64,000 nucleotides of DNA from Parvibaculum sp. (GCF_030651915.1 NZ_JAUSBV010000004.1:1-64000); one strand, 5' to 3'. Shown: positions 49,457 to 57,466, numbered from the stretch's first letter. The notes: generated by a model from the sequence alone, not told the origin. Program-made: numbers and translations.

Positions 49457-51165
49457 GGAAGCGCGAAACCAGTATTGCCCGCAGACTGTTGAGCCACGGA
49501 CGCCGGCCGGCGACAGGGCGCAAAAATATCGAGATCCTTCAAGTAGACATCGCTGCGCACGCCGAACATGCCAAGCACCGAATGGAAGAGATTGTCGTGG
49601 CTGAACGCCGCGCCGCTCTCCGCTGCCAGACAGGCCATGTCCAGCGCCATCTTCTTTCGGTATCCCGCCGACGCCCAAACCACCATCGGCACATGCTTCT
49701 GCACGTCAGGCGCAAACATGTAGGGCATGCCATGAAGATAGATACCGTTCTCGCCGAGCGACTCGCCATGGTCGGAGACATAGATCATCGCGGTGTCGAA
49801 GCGGTCGGACACATCCTCAAGCAAACCGATGGTCTCGGCGAGTATGTTGTCGGTATAGAGAATGCCGTTGTCGTAACTGTTGACGATCTCTTCCTGACTG
49901 CAAGACTGAAGCTGGTTGGTATCGCAAGTCGGCGTGAACACGCGGAAGGCCTCGGTGAAGCGCTTGAAGTAGGACGGCCCGTGACTGCCGATCTGGTGCA
50001 TCACCACAATCATGTCATTGTCGGCCGCAGCAAGAGCCGAACTGAGCTGCCGGACCAGAAGATCGTCGCGGCAGTCGCCACCTTCGCAAAACTCGGTATC
50101 GCCGAGACTCCACGTCGTCTCGCTCGGCACGCGCGCGCAAACACCCTTGCAGCTTGAATTGTTTTCGAGCCAGAGCACGTCGACGTCGGCGCGGACGAGA
50201 ATATCGAGCACATTTTCGCGCATCAGCGCCTTCGCCGCGGAATAGTCGGCACGGACGAGATCGGAAAACATGCAAGGAACCGACTCGGCAGTCGAAGTAC
50301 CGCAGGATCTCACCTCGCCGAAATTGACGATATCGAGTTTCGACAATTCGGGATTGGTCTGCCGTTCATAGCCGTTAAGCGCGAAATGATCGGCCCGCGC
50401 GGTCTCGCCGACGACGAAAACGACCAGTGTTTTCTTGCTGTGCGGCGCATCCAGCGCGCGGCCCCGCGCGACGCTCTCGGCGATCGGCGTATAGGTCGCA
50501 GCCATCGCCGATGGCACCGCGGTGGCGTAACGGACCGTGGCATAAATTGCCGCCGACGGGTTGATCATGAAGCGCACTTCGCGATTGTTGCGGAGAAACG
50601 ACGCATAATCCTGAAAGAACATCGCGGCGATGAGAGCAACAAGTACAAAACTGCCAAGAATGACGCCGCCGCGGATCAGGACCTCCTGCCGCCAGGGGCG
50701 AAGGGCGAGCGGCACGAACCACAACAGCAGCGCCGGAACGATGCCGAACAAAACGAGCTGCGCGACCAGACGCAAGGACAGCAGATCGCCGACTTCGCGC
50801 GCGTCGGTCTCGATCACATTGGCGATCATGGTCTTGTCGACCATCGCGCCGTAGCTCGACGCGAAATACGAGATCGCCGCCGCCGTCACGAGAAGAAGAG
50901 CAAGCACCGGCTTCAGTACACGCGGCATCGCCACCGGCTGCAGGACAAGATTGAAGGCGACGGTCAACAGGACGGCGATGGAGACAATAAAGGCGATGTC
51001 GTGAAACGACCGGCCCGGCCAGACAGCCAGAACCATCGACCAGAGCTGCCCGTTATAGAAAAGGACCAGAGCCGCCGAGACCAGCAGCGCCAGCCAGACC
51101 GGGTGAATTGCCGGCAGGCGAGGAACATCGGCAACAACACGCCGAAACGAACGATATAAATCCAT
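49453..51165 (-). CDS. eptA: Phosphoethanolamine-lipid A transferase, EptA/MCR family
   Basis: This 570-residue protein has five N-terminal TM helices (about residues 20-190) and a periplasmic sulfatase-fold domain. Catalytic features are VVGETARADHFALNGY (Glu254 metal ligand), RSCGTSTAESVPCMFS with nucleophile Thr292 and flanking cysteines (288 and 298) as in MCR-1, and the metal-binding SDHGESLGENGIYLHG. It transfers phosphoethanolamine from phosphatidylethanolamine to lipid A, leaving diacylglycerol and reducing binding of polymyxin. It follows the sensor kinase gene and precedes the PAP2 gene on the same strand. Confidence 0.93.
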   Translation of the reverse strand: MDLYRSFRRVVADVPRLPAIHPVWLALLVSAALVLFYNGQLWSMVLAVWPGRSFHDIAFIVSIAVLLTVAFNLVLQPVAMPRVLKPVLALLLVTAAAISYFASSYGAMVDKTMIANVIETDAREVGDLLSLRLVAQLVLFGIVPALLLWFVPLALRPWRQEVLIRGGVILGSFVLVALIAAMFFQDYASFLRNNREVRFMINPSAAIYATVRYATAVPSAMAATYTPIAESVARGRALDAPHSKKTLVVFVVGETARADHFALNGYERQTNPELSKLDIVNFGEVRSCGTSTAESVPCMFSDLVRADYSAAKALMRENVLDILVRADVDVLWLENNSSCKGVCARVPSETTWSLGDTEFCEGGDCRDDLLVRQLSSALAAADNDMIVVMHQIGSHGPSYFKRFTEAFRVFTPTCDTNQLQSCSQEEIVNSYDNGILYTDNILAETIGLLEDVSDRFDTAMIYVSDHGESLGENGIYLHGMPYMFAPDVQKHVPMVVWASAGYRKKMALDMACLAAESGAAFSHDNLFHSVLGMFGVRSDVYLKDLDIFAPCRRPASVAQQSAGNTGFALP

Positions 51166-51256
51166 CTGATTCGGAAGCCCCGACGGCGTGCAACCGCGTC
51201 CGGCACAGGCCGGTGTGGCTTTTCGAGCACGGTTTCAGGAAATTCATCCGAGTTTG

Positions 51257-51272
51257 CTTACAAGCGCCTTAC
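51257..51272 (-). promoter_or_regulatory. Direct repeat upstream of eptA, candidate response-regulator box
   Basis: CTTAC-N6-CTTAC repeats with an 11-bp period just after the sensor-kinase stop and 92 bp upstream of eptA. PmrA-type boxes are direct repeats of CTTAA spaced similarly. This could let the adjacent two-component system control eptA. The match is partial. Confidence 0.35.
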
Positions 51273-51281
51273 GGCGCGGCC

Positions 51282-52649
51282 TCAACCGGAACCGGACGGC
51301 AGGACCAGTGAAAATGCCGCACCCCGGCCGGGTTCACGCGTAACCTCGATGCGACCGCCATGAACCTCGGCGATGCGGCGGGCAATCGAAAGGCCGAGAC
51401 CGGCGCCGCCATAGGCATGCGGCTGCAGCCGGACGAAACGTTCGAAGATGCGGGCCTCGTCGCCGGGTGCCACACCGGGGCCCTCGTCGATGACGTCGAT
51501 ACGACCGGCACGCCGGAGCCGCACCTCGACGGTGCCGCCGGGCGGACTGTGGGCAAGAGCATTCTCGACAAGATTGCGCAGCGCGAGAGCCAGAAAGCCG
51601 GCATTGCCGCGCACGCGGACAGGCCCGTCATCGGCGCCGGTGAGCTCAAGCGACTTGCCCGCACGGACCGCCACCGGGGCCAGCAGCCGCGTAACGTCAA
51701 GCGCCACATCCTGCAGACCGGCCCACTCGTCCGGCCGCAACTCGAGGGCATCGGCCTGGGCGAGCCAGAGAAGCTGCGCGACGAGACGCTCGATGCCGTC
51801 CAGTTCCTCGACAAGTTGCGGCACCTCGTCAAGCGCCGAAAGCGTTTCGATATGCGCCTTGAGCACGGCAAGCGGTGTCCGGAGTTCATGCGCGGCATTG
51901 GCCGTGAATTCGCGTTCGCGCGCATATCCCCGCTCGATCCGGTCGAGCGCCGCATTGAACGCACCGACAAGCGGCCGCACTTCCTCGGGCAATCCATTCT
52001 CGGGCAGCCGGCGGTCGAGCGAACCCGGGCCGATGCCGCGCGCAAGCGCCGAAAGCCGCGTCAGCGGCGCCAGCGATTGACGCACGGTCCAGACGGTGAC
52101 GGCGACGATGAGCGCGGCAAGAACCAGCAGAAAAACCCAGGACTGTTCGAGAAACTCCGAGACCAGCGAATCCGCCAGAACATCGGGATGGACGGAGCCC
52201 TGGGCGACCTGGAGATAGAGCGGCGGCGATGTGTTCGGCACCTGCATGGTGACGCCGTAATAGTCGCCGCGGCCGGACAGATCGGCAAAGGCGAAGTAGG
52301 CGTCGTCACCGGGTCCCGGCAACGGCGCAAGCGGCGATGCAAGTCCGTGCGAAGCATCGAGAACCCGTCCCCTGCCGTCGAGCAGCGCGAACATGTATTG
52401 CCGGTCGGGACGGCCATAGGCCTCCTCAAGCGACTTCGGCAGCGACAACACGGGCATGCCGCCCTCTCCAAATGAAATATGCGCCGCGATATCGCCTGCC
52501 TGTGCAAGGAGCGTCCGGTCACGCAGCGAATCCCGCTCCATCGCATATTGAACGCTGAGAATGACCAGCAGCAGCACGAAGCCCAGCGCGACGATCGCCA
52601 GCATGCGGCGAATGAGGCGGGCGGCGAGAGAATTGGAGAACATGCTCAT
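51282..52649 (-). CDS. Sensor histidine kinase, PmrB/QseC-like
   Basis: This 455-residue kinase has two TM helices (about residues 17-35 and 170-190) flanking a periplasmic sensor domain. HAMP follows at about 190-240. The phospho-acceptor His254 lies in FTANAAHELRTPLAVLK. The catalytic domain has NLVENALAHSPPGG, DEGPGVAPGDEARIFERF and GAGLGLSIARRIAEVHGG. Its ATG overlaps the response regulator stop. It is upstream of eptA and may respond to cationic peptides or envelope state. Confidence 0.92.
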   Translation of the reverse strand: MSMFSNSLAARLIRRMLAIVALGFVLLLVILSVQYAMERDSLRDRTLLAQAGDIAAHISFGEGGMPVLSLPKSLEEAYGRPDRQYMFALLDGRGRVLDASHGLASPLAPLPGPGDDAYFAFADLSGRGDYYGVTMQVPNTSPPLYLQVAQGSVHPDVLADSLVSEFLEQSWVFLLVLAALIVAVTVWTVRQSLAPLTRLSALARGIGPGSLDRRLPENGLPEEVRPLVGAFNAALDRIERGYAREREFTANAAHELRTPLAVLKAHIETLSALDEVPQLVEELDGIERLVAQLLWLAQADALELRPDEWAGLQDVALDVTRLLAPVAVRAGKSLELTGADDGPVRVRGNAGFLALALRNLVENALAHSPPGGTVEVRLRRAGRIDVIDEGPGVAPGDEARIFERFVRLQPHAYGGAGLGLSIARRIAEVHGGRIEVTREPGRGAAFSLVLPSGSG

Positions 52650-53317
52650 GTCTCGCTCAGCAGATAGCCGATCCCGCGCAAGGTGTGAACCTCGACGGTA
52701 GCCCCTGTTTCCAGAAGGTGTTTGCGCAGGCGATGCACCGCGACCTCGACGGAATTGGACGCAACCTCCTCACCGAAAGCGTAGAGCTTTTCTTCGATCG
52801 ATTCCTTCGGCACGACCCGTCCCTGCCGGCGGAGCAGGATTTCGAGCAGGTCGGTTTCGCGCCGGGTGAAGGCAACCGGCGCGCCGGCGATCGAAACCTC
52901 GCGCGCCACGGTGTCGAATTCGATGTTACCGGCGGCCAGCCGCAGACCCAGCGCCTGCCCCGGACGGCGCATCAGCGCCCTGAGACGCGCGACCAGTTCT
53001 TCCATCGCGAAAGGCTTGAGGAGGTAATCATCCGCCCCCCTGTCGAGGCCCGCCACGCGGTCCTCGATGCGGTCGCGGGCGGTCAGAACGAGGACAGGCA
53101 GATCGCTGCCCGACCGGCGCAGATGCGTCAGAAAATCGAGGCCGTCGCCATCCGGCAGCGCCAGATCGAGAATGACGGCGTCATAATTGACCGCTTCGAC
53201 GGCAGCCCGCGCGCTTTCGAGGTCGTGGCAGGCATCGACGGCAAAGCCCGCCTTATGGCAGCCCTTGGCGATATGCGCCGCCAGACGGCGATTGTCCTCG
53301 ATGACGAGAAGCCGCAT
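52646..53317 (-). CDS. OmpR-family response regulator, PmrA/QseB-like
   Basis: This 223-residue regulator has a receiver with acidic pocket (MRLLVIEDNRRLA), phospho-acceptor Asp51 in YDAVILDLALPDGDGL, switch LVLTARD and KPF lysine (DYLLKPFAMEELVARL). The winged-helix DNA-binding domain shows FTRRETDLLEILLRRQGRVV and VEVAVHRLRKHLLETG. It starts the minus-strand operon with the sensor kinase, eptA and the PAP2 gene. Its promoter region is shared with plcP in the opposite direction. Confidence 0.93.
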   Translation of the reverse strand: MRLLVIEDNRRLAAHIAKGCHKAGFAVDACHDLESARAAVEAVNYDAVILDLALPDGDGLDFLTHLRRSGSDLPVLVLTARDRIEDRVAGLDRGADDYLLKPFAMEELVARLRALMRRPGQALGLRLAAGNIEFDTVAREVSIAGAPVAFTRRETDLLEILLRRQGRVVPKESIEEKLYAFGEEVASNSVEVAVHRLRKHLLETGATVEVHTLRGIGYLLSET

Positions 53318-53386
53318 GAAAATCCCGGAAATGCGCCAAACAGCAACACTCTAGCATGCCGGACCCGGGGCGCCGGGGGCGGCAGA

Positions 53387-53419
53387 CTGTCACATAAACG
53401 TCATCAATCTGTCACAAAA
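53387..53419 (+). promoter_or_regulatory. Pho box (three 11-bp repeats) upstream of plcP
   Basis: CTGTCACATAA, ACGTCATCAAT and CTGTCACAAAA lie in exact 11-bp register on the + strand, with the outer repeats matching the PhoB CTGTCA-type consensus. The array ends 71 bp before the plcP start and points toward it. It also lies just upstream of the divergent response-regulator gene. Confidence 0.75.
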
Positions 53420-53490
53420 CCTTGTTGGGCAGCCCTCATATTCCCGGCATCGGAGCGGGACGAATCGGTGTTCCAACCCTCCGTCGAAGG

Positions 53491-54504
53491 ATGAAGCGAC
53501 CGACGCAAGATGAGTGCAACAAGGCGATCGACACAAATATGACAGTGATCGAGACGGGCCTGCCGAGACGACTTCAAGATGCGGCGACCGCGCCGCCGCC
53601 GAAATCGGCAAAAAAATCCCGCAAGGACGCGGCCCGCGCCAAGGCGCGACGCGGCGGGCTCGACGAGAGATTGCTTGGGCCCCGCCCCAAACACTGCAAA
53701 CAGCACCGCACGCTTTTTCTTTCCGACATTCATCTGGGCACACCCGGCTGCAAGGCCGAACTGTTGCTCGACTTTCTGCGCCACAACGACGCCGAGACCT
53801 ACTACCTGGTCGGTGACATCGTCGACGGCTGGCGCATCAAGCGCTCCTGGTACTGGAACGCCGCGCATAACGCGGTGGTACAGGAATTCCTGCGCAAGGC
53901 GCGCAAGGGCGCGACGATCATCTATGTGCCCGGCAATCACGACGAGGCGCTGCGCGACTATACCGGTCTCAATTTCGGCGGGATCGACGTGATCGGCGAA
54001 GCGATCCACGAAACGGCCGACGGAAGGCGCCTGCTGGTGCTGCATGGAGACCAGTTCGACAGCGTGGTGAAATATGCCAAATGGCTCGCCCATCTCGGCG
54101 ACCGCGCCTATGGCCTGGCGCTGGTACTCAACAACTGGCTGCACGAAGTGCGCCGCTTCTTCGGCCTCCCCTACTGGTCGCTCTCCTCCTATCTGAAGAA
54201 CCGCGTCAAGAACGCGGTCGAGTATATCTCGAGCTACGAACAGGCCGTCGCCCGCGAGGCGCGCGAACGTGGCGTCGACGGCGTGGTCTGCGGCCATATC
54301 CACCATGCCGAAATGCGCGACATGGACGGCGTGCTCTACTGCAATGACGGCGACTGGGTCGAAAGCTGCACCGCACTGTCGGAAGACGAGACGGGCACCC
54401 TGTCGTTGATCGCCTGGCAGAAATTTTCCTGGGAGAACGGTCTGGGCCATCTCGAAACTGAACCGCATGACGAAGACGCCATGCCGGCATTGAACGCCGC
54501 CTGA
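53491..54504 (+). CDS. plcP: PlcP-type phospholipase C (calcineurin-like metallophosphoesterase)
   Basis: This is a metallophosphoesterase of about 337 residues (ATG 53491; an in-frame ATG at 53539 gives 321). Metal motifs are FLSDIHLGTPGC, VGDIVDGWRIKR, VPGNHDEALR, VLHGDQFD and GHIHHAE. The sequence fits PlcP, which in Sinorhizobium and marine alphaproteobacteria removes the head groups of phosphatidylcholine or phosphatidylethanolamine in phosphate starvation to give diacylglycerol. It also resembles LpxH. It overlaps the glycosyltransferase start (TGATG) and has a Pho box upstream, which together favour PlcP. Confidence 0.88.
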   Translation: MKRPTQDECNKAIDTNMTVIETGLPRRLQDAATAPPPKSAKKSRKDAARAKARRGGLDERLLGPRPKHCKQHRTLFLSDIHLGTPGCKAELLLDFLRHNDAETYYLVGDIVDGWRIKRSWYWNAAHNAVVQEFLRKARKGATIIYVPGNHDEALRDYTGLNFGGIDVIGEAIHETADGRRLLVLHGDQFDSVVKYAKWLAHLGDRAYGLALVLNNWLHEVRRFFGLPYWSLSSYLKNRVKNAVEYISSYEQAVAREARERGVDGVVCGHIHHAEMRDMDGVLYCNDGDWVESCTALSEDETGTLSLIAWQKFSWENGLGHLETEPHDEDAMPALNAA

Positions 54505-55709
54505 TGCCCCGCAGGACAGTGCTCGCGCCCCTCGCTCCGCTCGCGCCGAGAAAGAAGCGGCGCGTCGCAAGGCTTTTGAGCCGGCTGCGCGGCAAACCGC
54601 TGCCGACCGATGTCGGCCGCTTTTCGGAACCCTTGCGCATCGTCATCGTCTCGGACGCCGCACCGCCGCAGGTCAACGGCGTCGTGCGCACGCTGCAGCA
54701 GCTGACGCAGCATCTCGAAGGCATGGGGCATGAAGTGACCTTCATCACGCCCGATCTCTTCCGCACGGTTCCACTGCCGACCTACAAGGAAATCCGGCTG
54801 GCGCTTTTCCCGACGCGCAAGATCGCGCGCCTGATCCGCGATGCCAATCCCAACGCCGTCCATATCGCCACGGAAGGGCCCCTCGGGCTTGCGGCGCGGC
54901 GTTTCTGCCTGCGCAAGAACATTCCCTTCTCGACTTCGTTCCATACGCGCTTCGCCGAATATCTGAACGCCCGCACCGGCATTCCGCTCTCCTGGGGCTA
55001 TGCCTTCCTGCGCCGCTTCCACGCGAAATCGGCAAGCCTGATGGTGGCGACGCCGTCCTTGCAGGCAGAACTGAAAGAACGCGGCTTCGGCGAACCGGTG
55101 ATCTGGTCGCGCGGCGTCGATGTCGAACGCTACAAACCGCAGGCAAATCTGCGCGATGCGCATCCACTGGGCCTTGCACGGCCGGTCTGGCTTAATGTCG
55201 GCCGCATCGCGGTCGAGAAAAACATCGAGGCCTTTCTCGATCTCGACCTGCCGGGCACAAAAATGATCGTCGGCGAAGGCCCGCGCCTCGAACATCTGAA
55301 GAAGCGCTATCCGGAGGCGCATTTCACCGGGCCGCTGTTTGGCGAAGAACTGGCGGCGGCCTATGCGGCGGCCGATGTGTTCGTCTTTCCGAGCAAGACC
55401 GACACATTCGGCCTGGTGCTGATCGAGGCGATGGCGGCGGGAACGCCGGTTGCCGGCTACCCGGTGCAGGGCCCGGCCGATGTACTGGCTTTCACGCCCG
55501 ACGGCGCGAAAGCCGGCGCGCTGGGCGAGGACCTGAAAACCGCCTGCATCAAGGCGCTGCGCCTCAACCGCGACGATGCGCGCGCCTATGCGATGAACTT
55601 CTCCTGGGATGCCTGCGCGCGTCAGTTCATTTCGAACCTCGCGCTGGAAGAGATGCCGGGCGCCGAGGAAATGGCCGAAATGCGGGCGGCGATGGAAGTG
55701 GTGGGCTAG
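54504..55709 (+). CDS. GT4-type glycosyltransferase, Agt/glycolipid synthase-like
   Basis: This 401-residue protein has two GT-B Rossmann domains. The N-terminus shows IVIVSDAAPPQVNGVVRTLQ (UDP-sugar-type glycosyltransferase). The C-terminal half has WLNVGRIAVEKN, VGEGPRLEHLKKRYPEA and FVFPSKTDTFGLVLIEAMAAG, with the E-x7-E-type glutamates. Agt-type enzymes glycosylate diacylglycerol to glucosyl- or glucuronosyl-diacylglycerol. The overlap with plcP by TGATG makes it the probable second enzyme of phosphate-starvation lipid remodelling. Sugar specificity is not readable. Confidence 0.88.
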   Translation: MPRRTVLAPLAPLAPRKKRRVARLLSRLRGKPLPTDVGRFSEPLRIVIVSDAAPPQVNGVVRTLQQLTQHLEGMGHEVTFITPDLFRTVPLPTYKEIRLALFPTRKIARLIRDANPNAVHIATEGPLGLAARRFCLRKNIPFSTSFHTRFAEYLNARTGIPLSWGYAFLRRFHAKSASLMVATPSLQAELKERGFGEPVIWSRGVDVERYKPQANLRDAHPLGLARPVWLNVGRIAVEKNIEAFLDLDLPGTKMIVGEGPRLEHLKKRYPEAHFTGPLFGEELAAAYAAADVFVFPSKTDTFGLVLIEAMAAGTPVAGYPVQGPADVLAFTPDGAKAGALGEDLKTACIKALRLNRDDARAYAMNFSWDACARQFISNLALEEMPGAEEMAEMRAAMEVVG

Positions 55710-55737
55710 CAACGACGACGCAGGAAATCTTCCCCCT

Positions 55738-55900
55738 GTGGAAGGGCCGAAATCTGCGGCACATGTGCAGCGCAGGTTTCGGGGAGGGACGGACCCCTCC
55801 GACGCAACGAACACGCCATCGGATGTACATGGCTGTTCGGCCGCAATCCCTCCCCAAACCGCTTGCAGCGGTTTGACCCTCCCACAGGGGGTGGGTGGAA
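55738..55900. repeat. Degenerate copy of the CCCACAGGGGG inverted-repeat element
   Basis: CCCCCTGTGGAAGGG on the left and CCCTCCCACAGGGGG on the right are imperfect inverted arms, similar to the ends of the element at 35343-35579. Internal GGGGAGGG and CCCTCCCC stems repeat the family pattern. The AAAAGGTCC palindrome is absent. Confidence 0.6.
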
Positions 55901-55915
55901 AGCCGCGGAATGCGT

Positions 55916-55967
55916 CCGAAAAGATATCCCCAATTGTCAGCGCGGCGCTCGATCCCCATATAGGGAC
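55916..55967 (+). repeat. 52-bp boundary repeat, copy 1
   Basis: A 52-bp sequence starting CCGAAAAGATATCCCCAATT recurs at 56724-56775 with only two differences (C/T and G/A). It precedes the 79-bp repeat by 27 bp. It is not part of a gene. Confidence 0.85.
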
Positions 55968-55994
55968 TATCTTCGGAAATGCGCCCGCTGGTCC

Positions 55995-56073
55995 CTACTC
56001 CACCCCCGTCGGCAACCCGTCGATGCTGACGCGGTTCTTTTCCTGCCAGTAATCGGCGATGCCGGCCTCGCCT
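55995..56073. repeat. 79-bp direct repeat, left boundary (att-like)
   Basis: This 79-bp sequence is identical to 59124-59202, where it is the last 26 codons and stop of the PNPOx-family gene. At 55995 it is a displaced fragment with no gene attached. The pattern is that of attL/attR for an element integrated into the 3' end of a gene, which keeps the gene intact. The distance between copies is 3,129 bp. Confidence 0.85.
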
Positions 56074-56163
56074 CGCACCCATTGAAGCGCTCACTAGAGC
56101 GAAGACTCTGAAGCGGAAAATCCGTAAGCTCCTTCTCCTTCGAAAGAGGAAATTGGAGGGCTT

Positions 56164-56700
56164 ATGGATCTGATGTTACTGCGCGCATTTCAACGACAGG
56201 TCGAGCTACAGTGCCAGTTCCTTCTTGCAGCAGCGACCGATATCGATGCCGGTCTACAGAAACACAACGTCCAGCAAACATTCTACGGCATCCAGAACCT
56301 ATTGAATGCTGCCGCTAACGTCTCCAAGGCACTCTATGGCTCAGGGGCTAAAAAGGCCGCAAACAGAAAGCCCCTCCGGGATAGCGTCGGCGTTGATGAC
56401 AACAGCCCCTTTTGCGAAGTGGCCATGCGCAACAATTTTGAGCACTTGGATGAGCGCCTTGAGCGCTGGTGGAGCGAATCTCAATCGCACAACATCTGCG
56501 ACATGAACATTGCCTCGCGTCAAAGCATCTCGGGCATCGAGAGCTTGGGCTGGTTCCGAAATTTCGACCCCCAAACCGCGGAGGTGACGTTCTGGAGCGA
56601 GGACTTCAACATTAAAAACATTATAAACGAAGCCCAACGGATTCTCCCGAAGCTTCAAGAAGAAGCAAATAAGCCTCACTGGGAGACAGGTGGTCCGTGA
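56164..56700 (+). CDS. Putative HEPN-like protein (candidate RNase toxin)
   Basis: This 178-residue, largely helical protein starts at ATG 56164 with a strong GGAGGG site. The segment CEVAMRNNFEHLDERLERWW contains R89-N90-x3-H94, the R-x4-6-H signature of HEPN ribonucleases, with the usual polar residue after Arg. The N-terminal helices (ELQCQFLLAAATDIDAG) and length fit a stand-alone HEPN domain. Codon use and base composition are AT-richer than the neighbours. No antitoxin gene is visible next to it. Family assignment rests on one motif and the predicted helices. Confidence 0.55.
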   Translation: MDLMLLRAFQRQVELQCQFLLAAATDIDAGLQKHNVQQTFYGIQNLLNAAANVSKALYGSGAKKAANRKPLRDSVGVDDNSPFCEVAMRNNFEHLDERLERWWSESQSHNICDMNIASRQSISGIESLGWFRNFDPQTAEVTFWSEDFNIKNIINEAQRILPKLQEEANKPHWETGGP

Positions 56701-56723
56701 TCGCTTGGGGTGGATGAAAACAC

Positions 56724-56775
56724 CCGAAAAGATATCCCCAATTGTCAGCGCGGCGCTTGATCCCCATATAAGGAC
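56724..56775 (+). repeat. 52-bp boundary repeat, copy 2
   Basis: This matches 55916-55967 at 50 of 52 positions. It is followed after 18 bp by the diverged att-like copy at 56794. Confidence 0.85.
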
Positions 56776-56793
56776 CATTTCCACCACTACGCC

Positions 56794-56826
56794 CTACTCA
56801 ACCCCCGTCGGCAGACCGTCGATGCT
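56794..56826. repeat. Diverged, truncated copy of the att-like repeat
   Basis: CTACTCAACCCCCGTCGGCA and the following GACCGTCGATGCT match the first 33 bp of the 79-bp repeat apart from a few substitutions. It lies between the two cargo units, as expected if elements or cassettes were added one after another. Confidence 0.7.
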
Positions 56827-57209
56827 TGCGCCATTGTTATGCCCTGAGAAAATTGCTCAGTACAAAAACCATCGCATTCTCCCAATGTCCCCGTCGGCGA
56901 TTGAGACGCAAAGGTGTCCGAGCCAAAAATGGTCCATATGTTAACGAATCACCATGCACCGAATCAGCCTTAGTGCTCGCCAGCGATTCGAAAGTCTCAT
57001 TTCAACTACAAGAAGTGGTGCTACTGAGATATCGACCCCACTATGGGTTGATCTTGCCCGCTCATCTAACGCATTGATCCGACTCTCCTATTTGGAATGA
57101 CGCAATCCATGCACCGGACCCCGCGCCGAAAGGCCGCACTCATGGACCCGAGTTAAAAGAATATTAGTGACTGGAACGCTTTAACTGTGGCTAGGTATGC
57201 CCTAATTCT

Positions 57210-57255
57210 CTGCCTGTAACGCAGGCAGGGTCGGATCGGAGAGGTTCGGCCGATC
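57210..57255 (+). promoter_or_regulatory. Two leader hairpins before the 61-residue ORF
   Basis: CTGCCTG-TAACG-CAGGCAG (57210-57228) and GATCGG-N10-CCGATC (57234-57255) are successive perfect stems in the 5' leader, ending 25 bp before the ORF start. They could be RNA control structures or protein-binding palindromes. Confidence 0.5.
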
Positions 57256-57280
57256 TCTGGGGCAGTGGCAGGAGGTTCAT

Positions 57281-57466
57281 ATGGCGGAAGAGTTTGGACG
57301 CAGCCTTCCAAGGCTGGAGGCTCGTGATTCCGTATTCGATAGCAGATCGAGCAACGCTCCCAAGCTTAGCTGGGAAGTTTCGGAGCAGACCCTTCAGGCT
57401 GTGCGCGAAATCGAGCGACAGGCCCGCATACCCGAAGTGTCGATGGGGTTCGCGCTCTTGGATTAA
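57281..57466 (+). CDS. Small 61-residue protein upstream of the C39-like protease
   Basis: It starts at ATG 57281 behind an excellent AGGAGGT site. The sequence begins MAEEFGRSLPRLEARDSVFD and has a helical middle with QTLQAVREIERQARI. It is charged and soluble, with no signal peptide. No family is recognised. It lies 67 bp before the protease start, separated by a terminator. It could be a substrate, inhibitor or regulator of the protease. Confidence 0.6.
   Translation: MAEEFGRSLPRLEARDSVFDSRSSNAPKLSWEVSEQTLQAVREIERQARIPEVSMGFALLD

Larger units (their letters stand above)
55710..56163. other. Gap with a repeat element and the left island boundary
   Basis: This 454-bp gap begins with a degraded copy of the intergenic palindromic element, about 55738-55900 (CCCCTGTGG and CCCACAGGGG arms, internal AACCGC-TTGCA-GCGGTT stem). 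It then holds the 52-bp repeat 55916-55967 and the 79-bp direct repeat 55995-56073. From 56074 it is the AT-richer start of the island with the ribosome site of the HEPN-like gene. Confidence 0.75.
56701..57280. other. Cassette junction and leader of the small ORF/protease unit
   Basis: No convincing gene is present. It holds the second boundary copy (52-bp repeat 56724-56775 and diverged att-like 56794-56826). From about 56830 come 450 bp of AT-richer DNA, including the two leader hairpins at 57210-57255. A small open frame at 56826-57077 has no good ribosome site and no recognisable features. Confidence 0.65.

Noticed and set aside
56826-57077. 83-residue ORF between HEPN-like gene and small ORF
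   Set aside because: It starts within the diverged boundary repeat, with no ribosome site and an odd composition.
57130-57280. Retron or group II intron RNA in the island leader
   Set aside because: There is no reverse transcriptase in the window and the two hairpins do not form a known retron fold.
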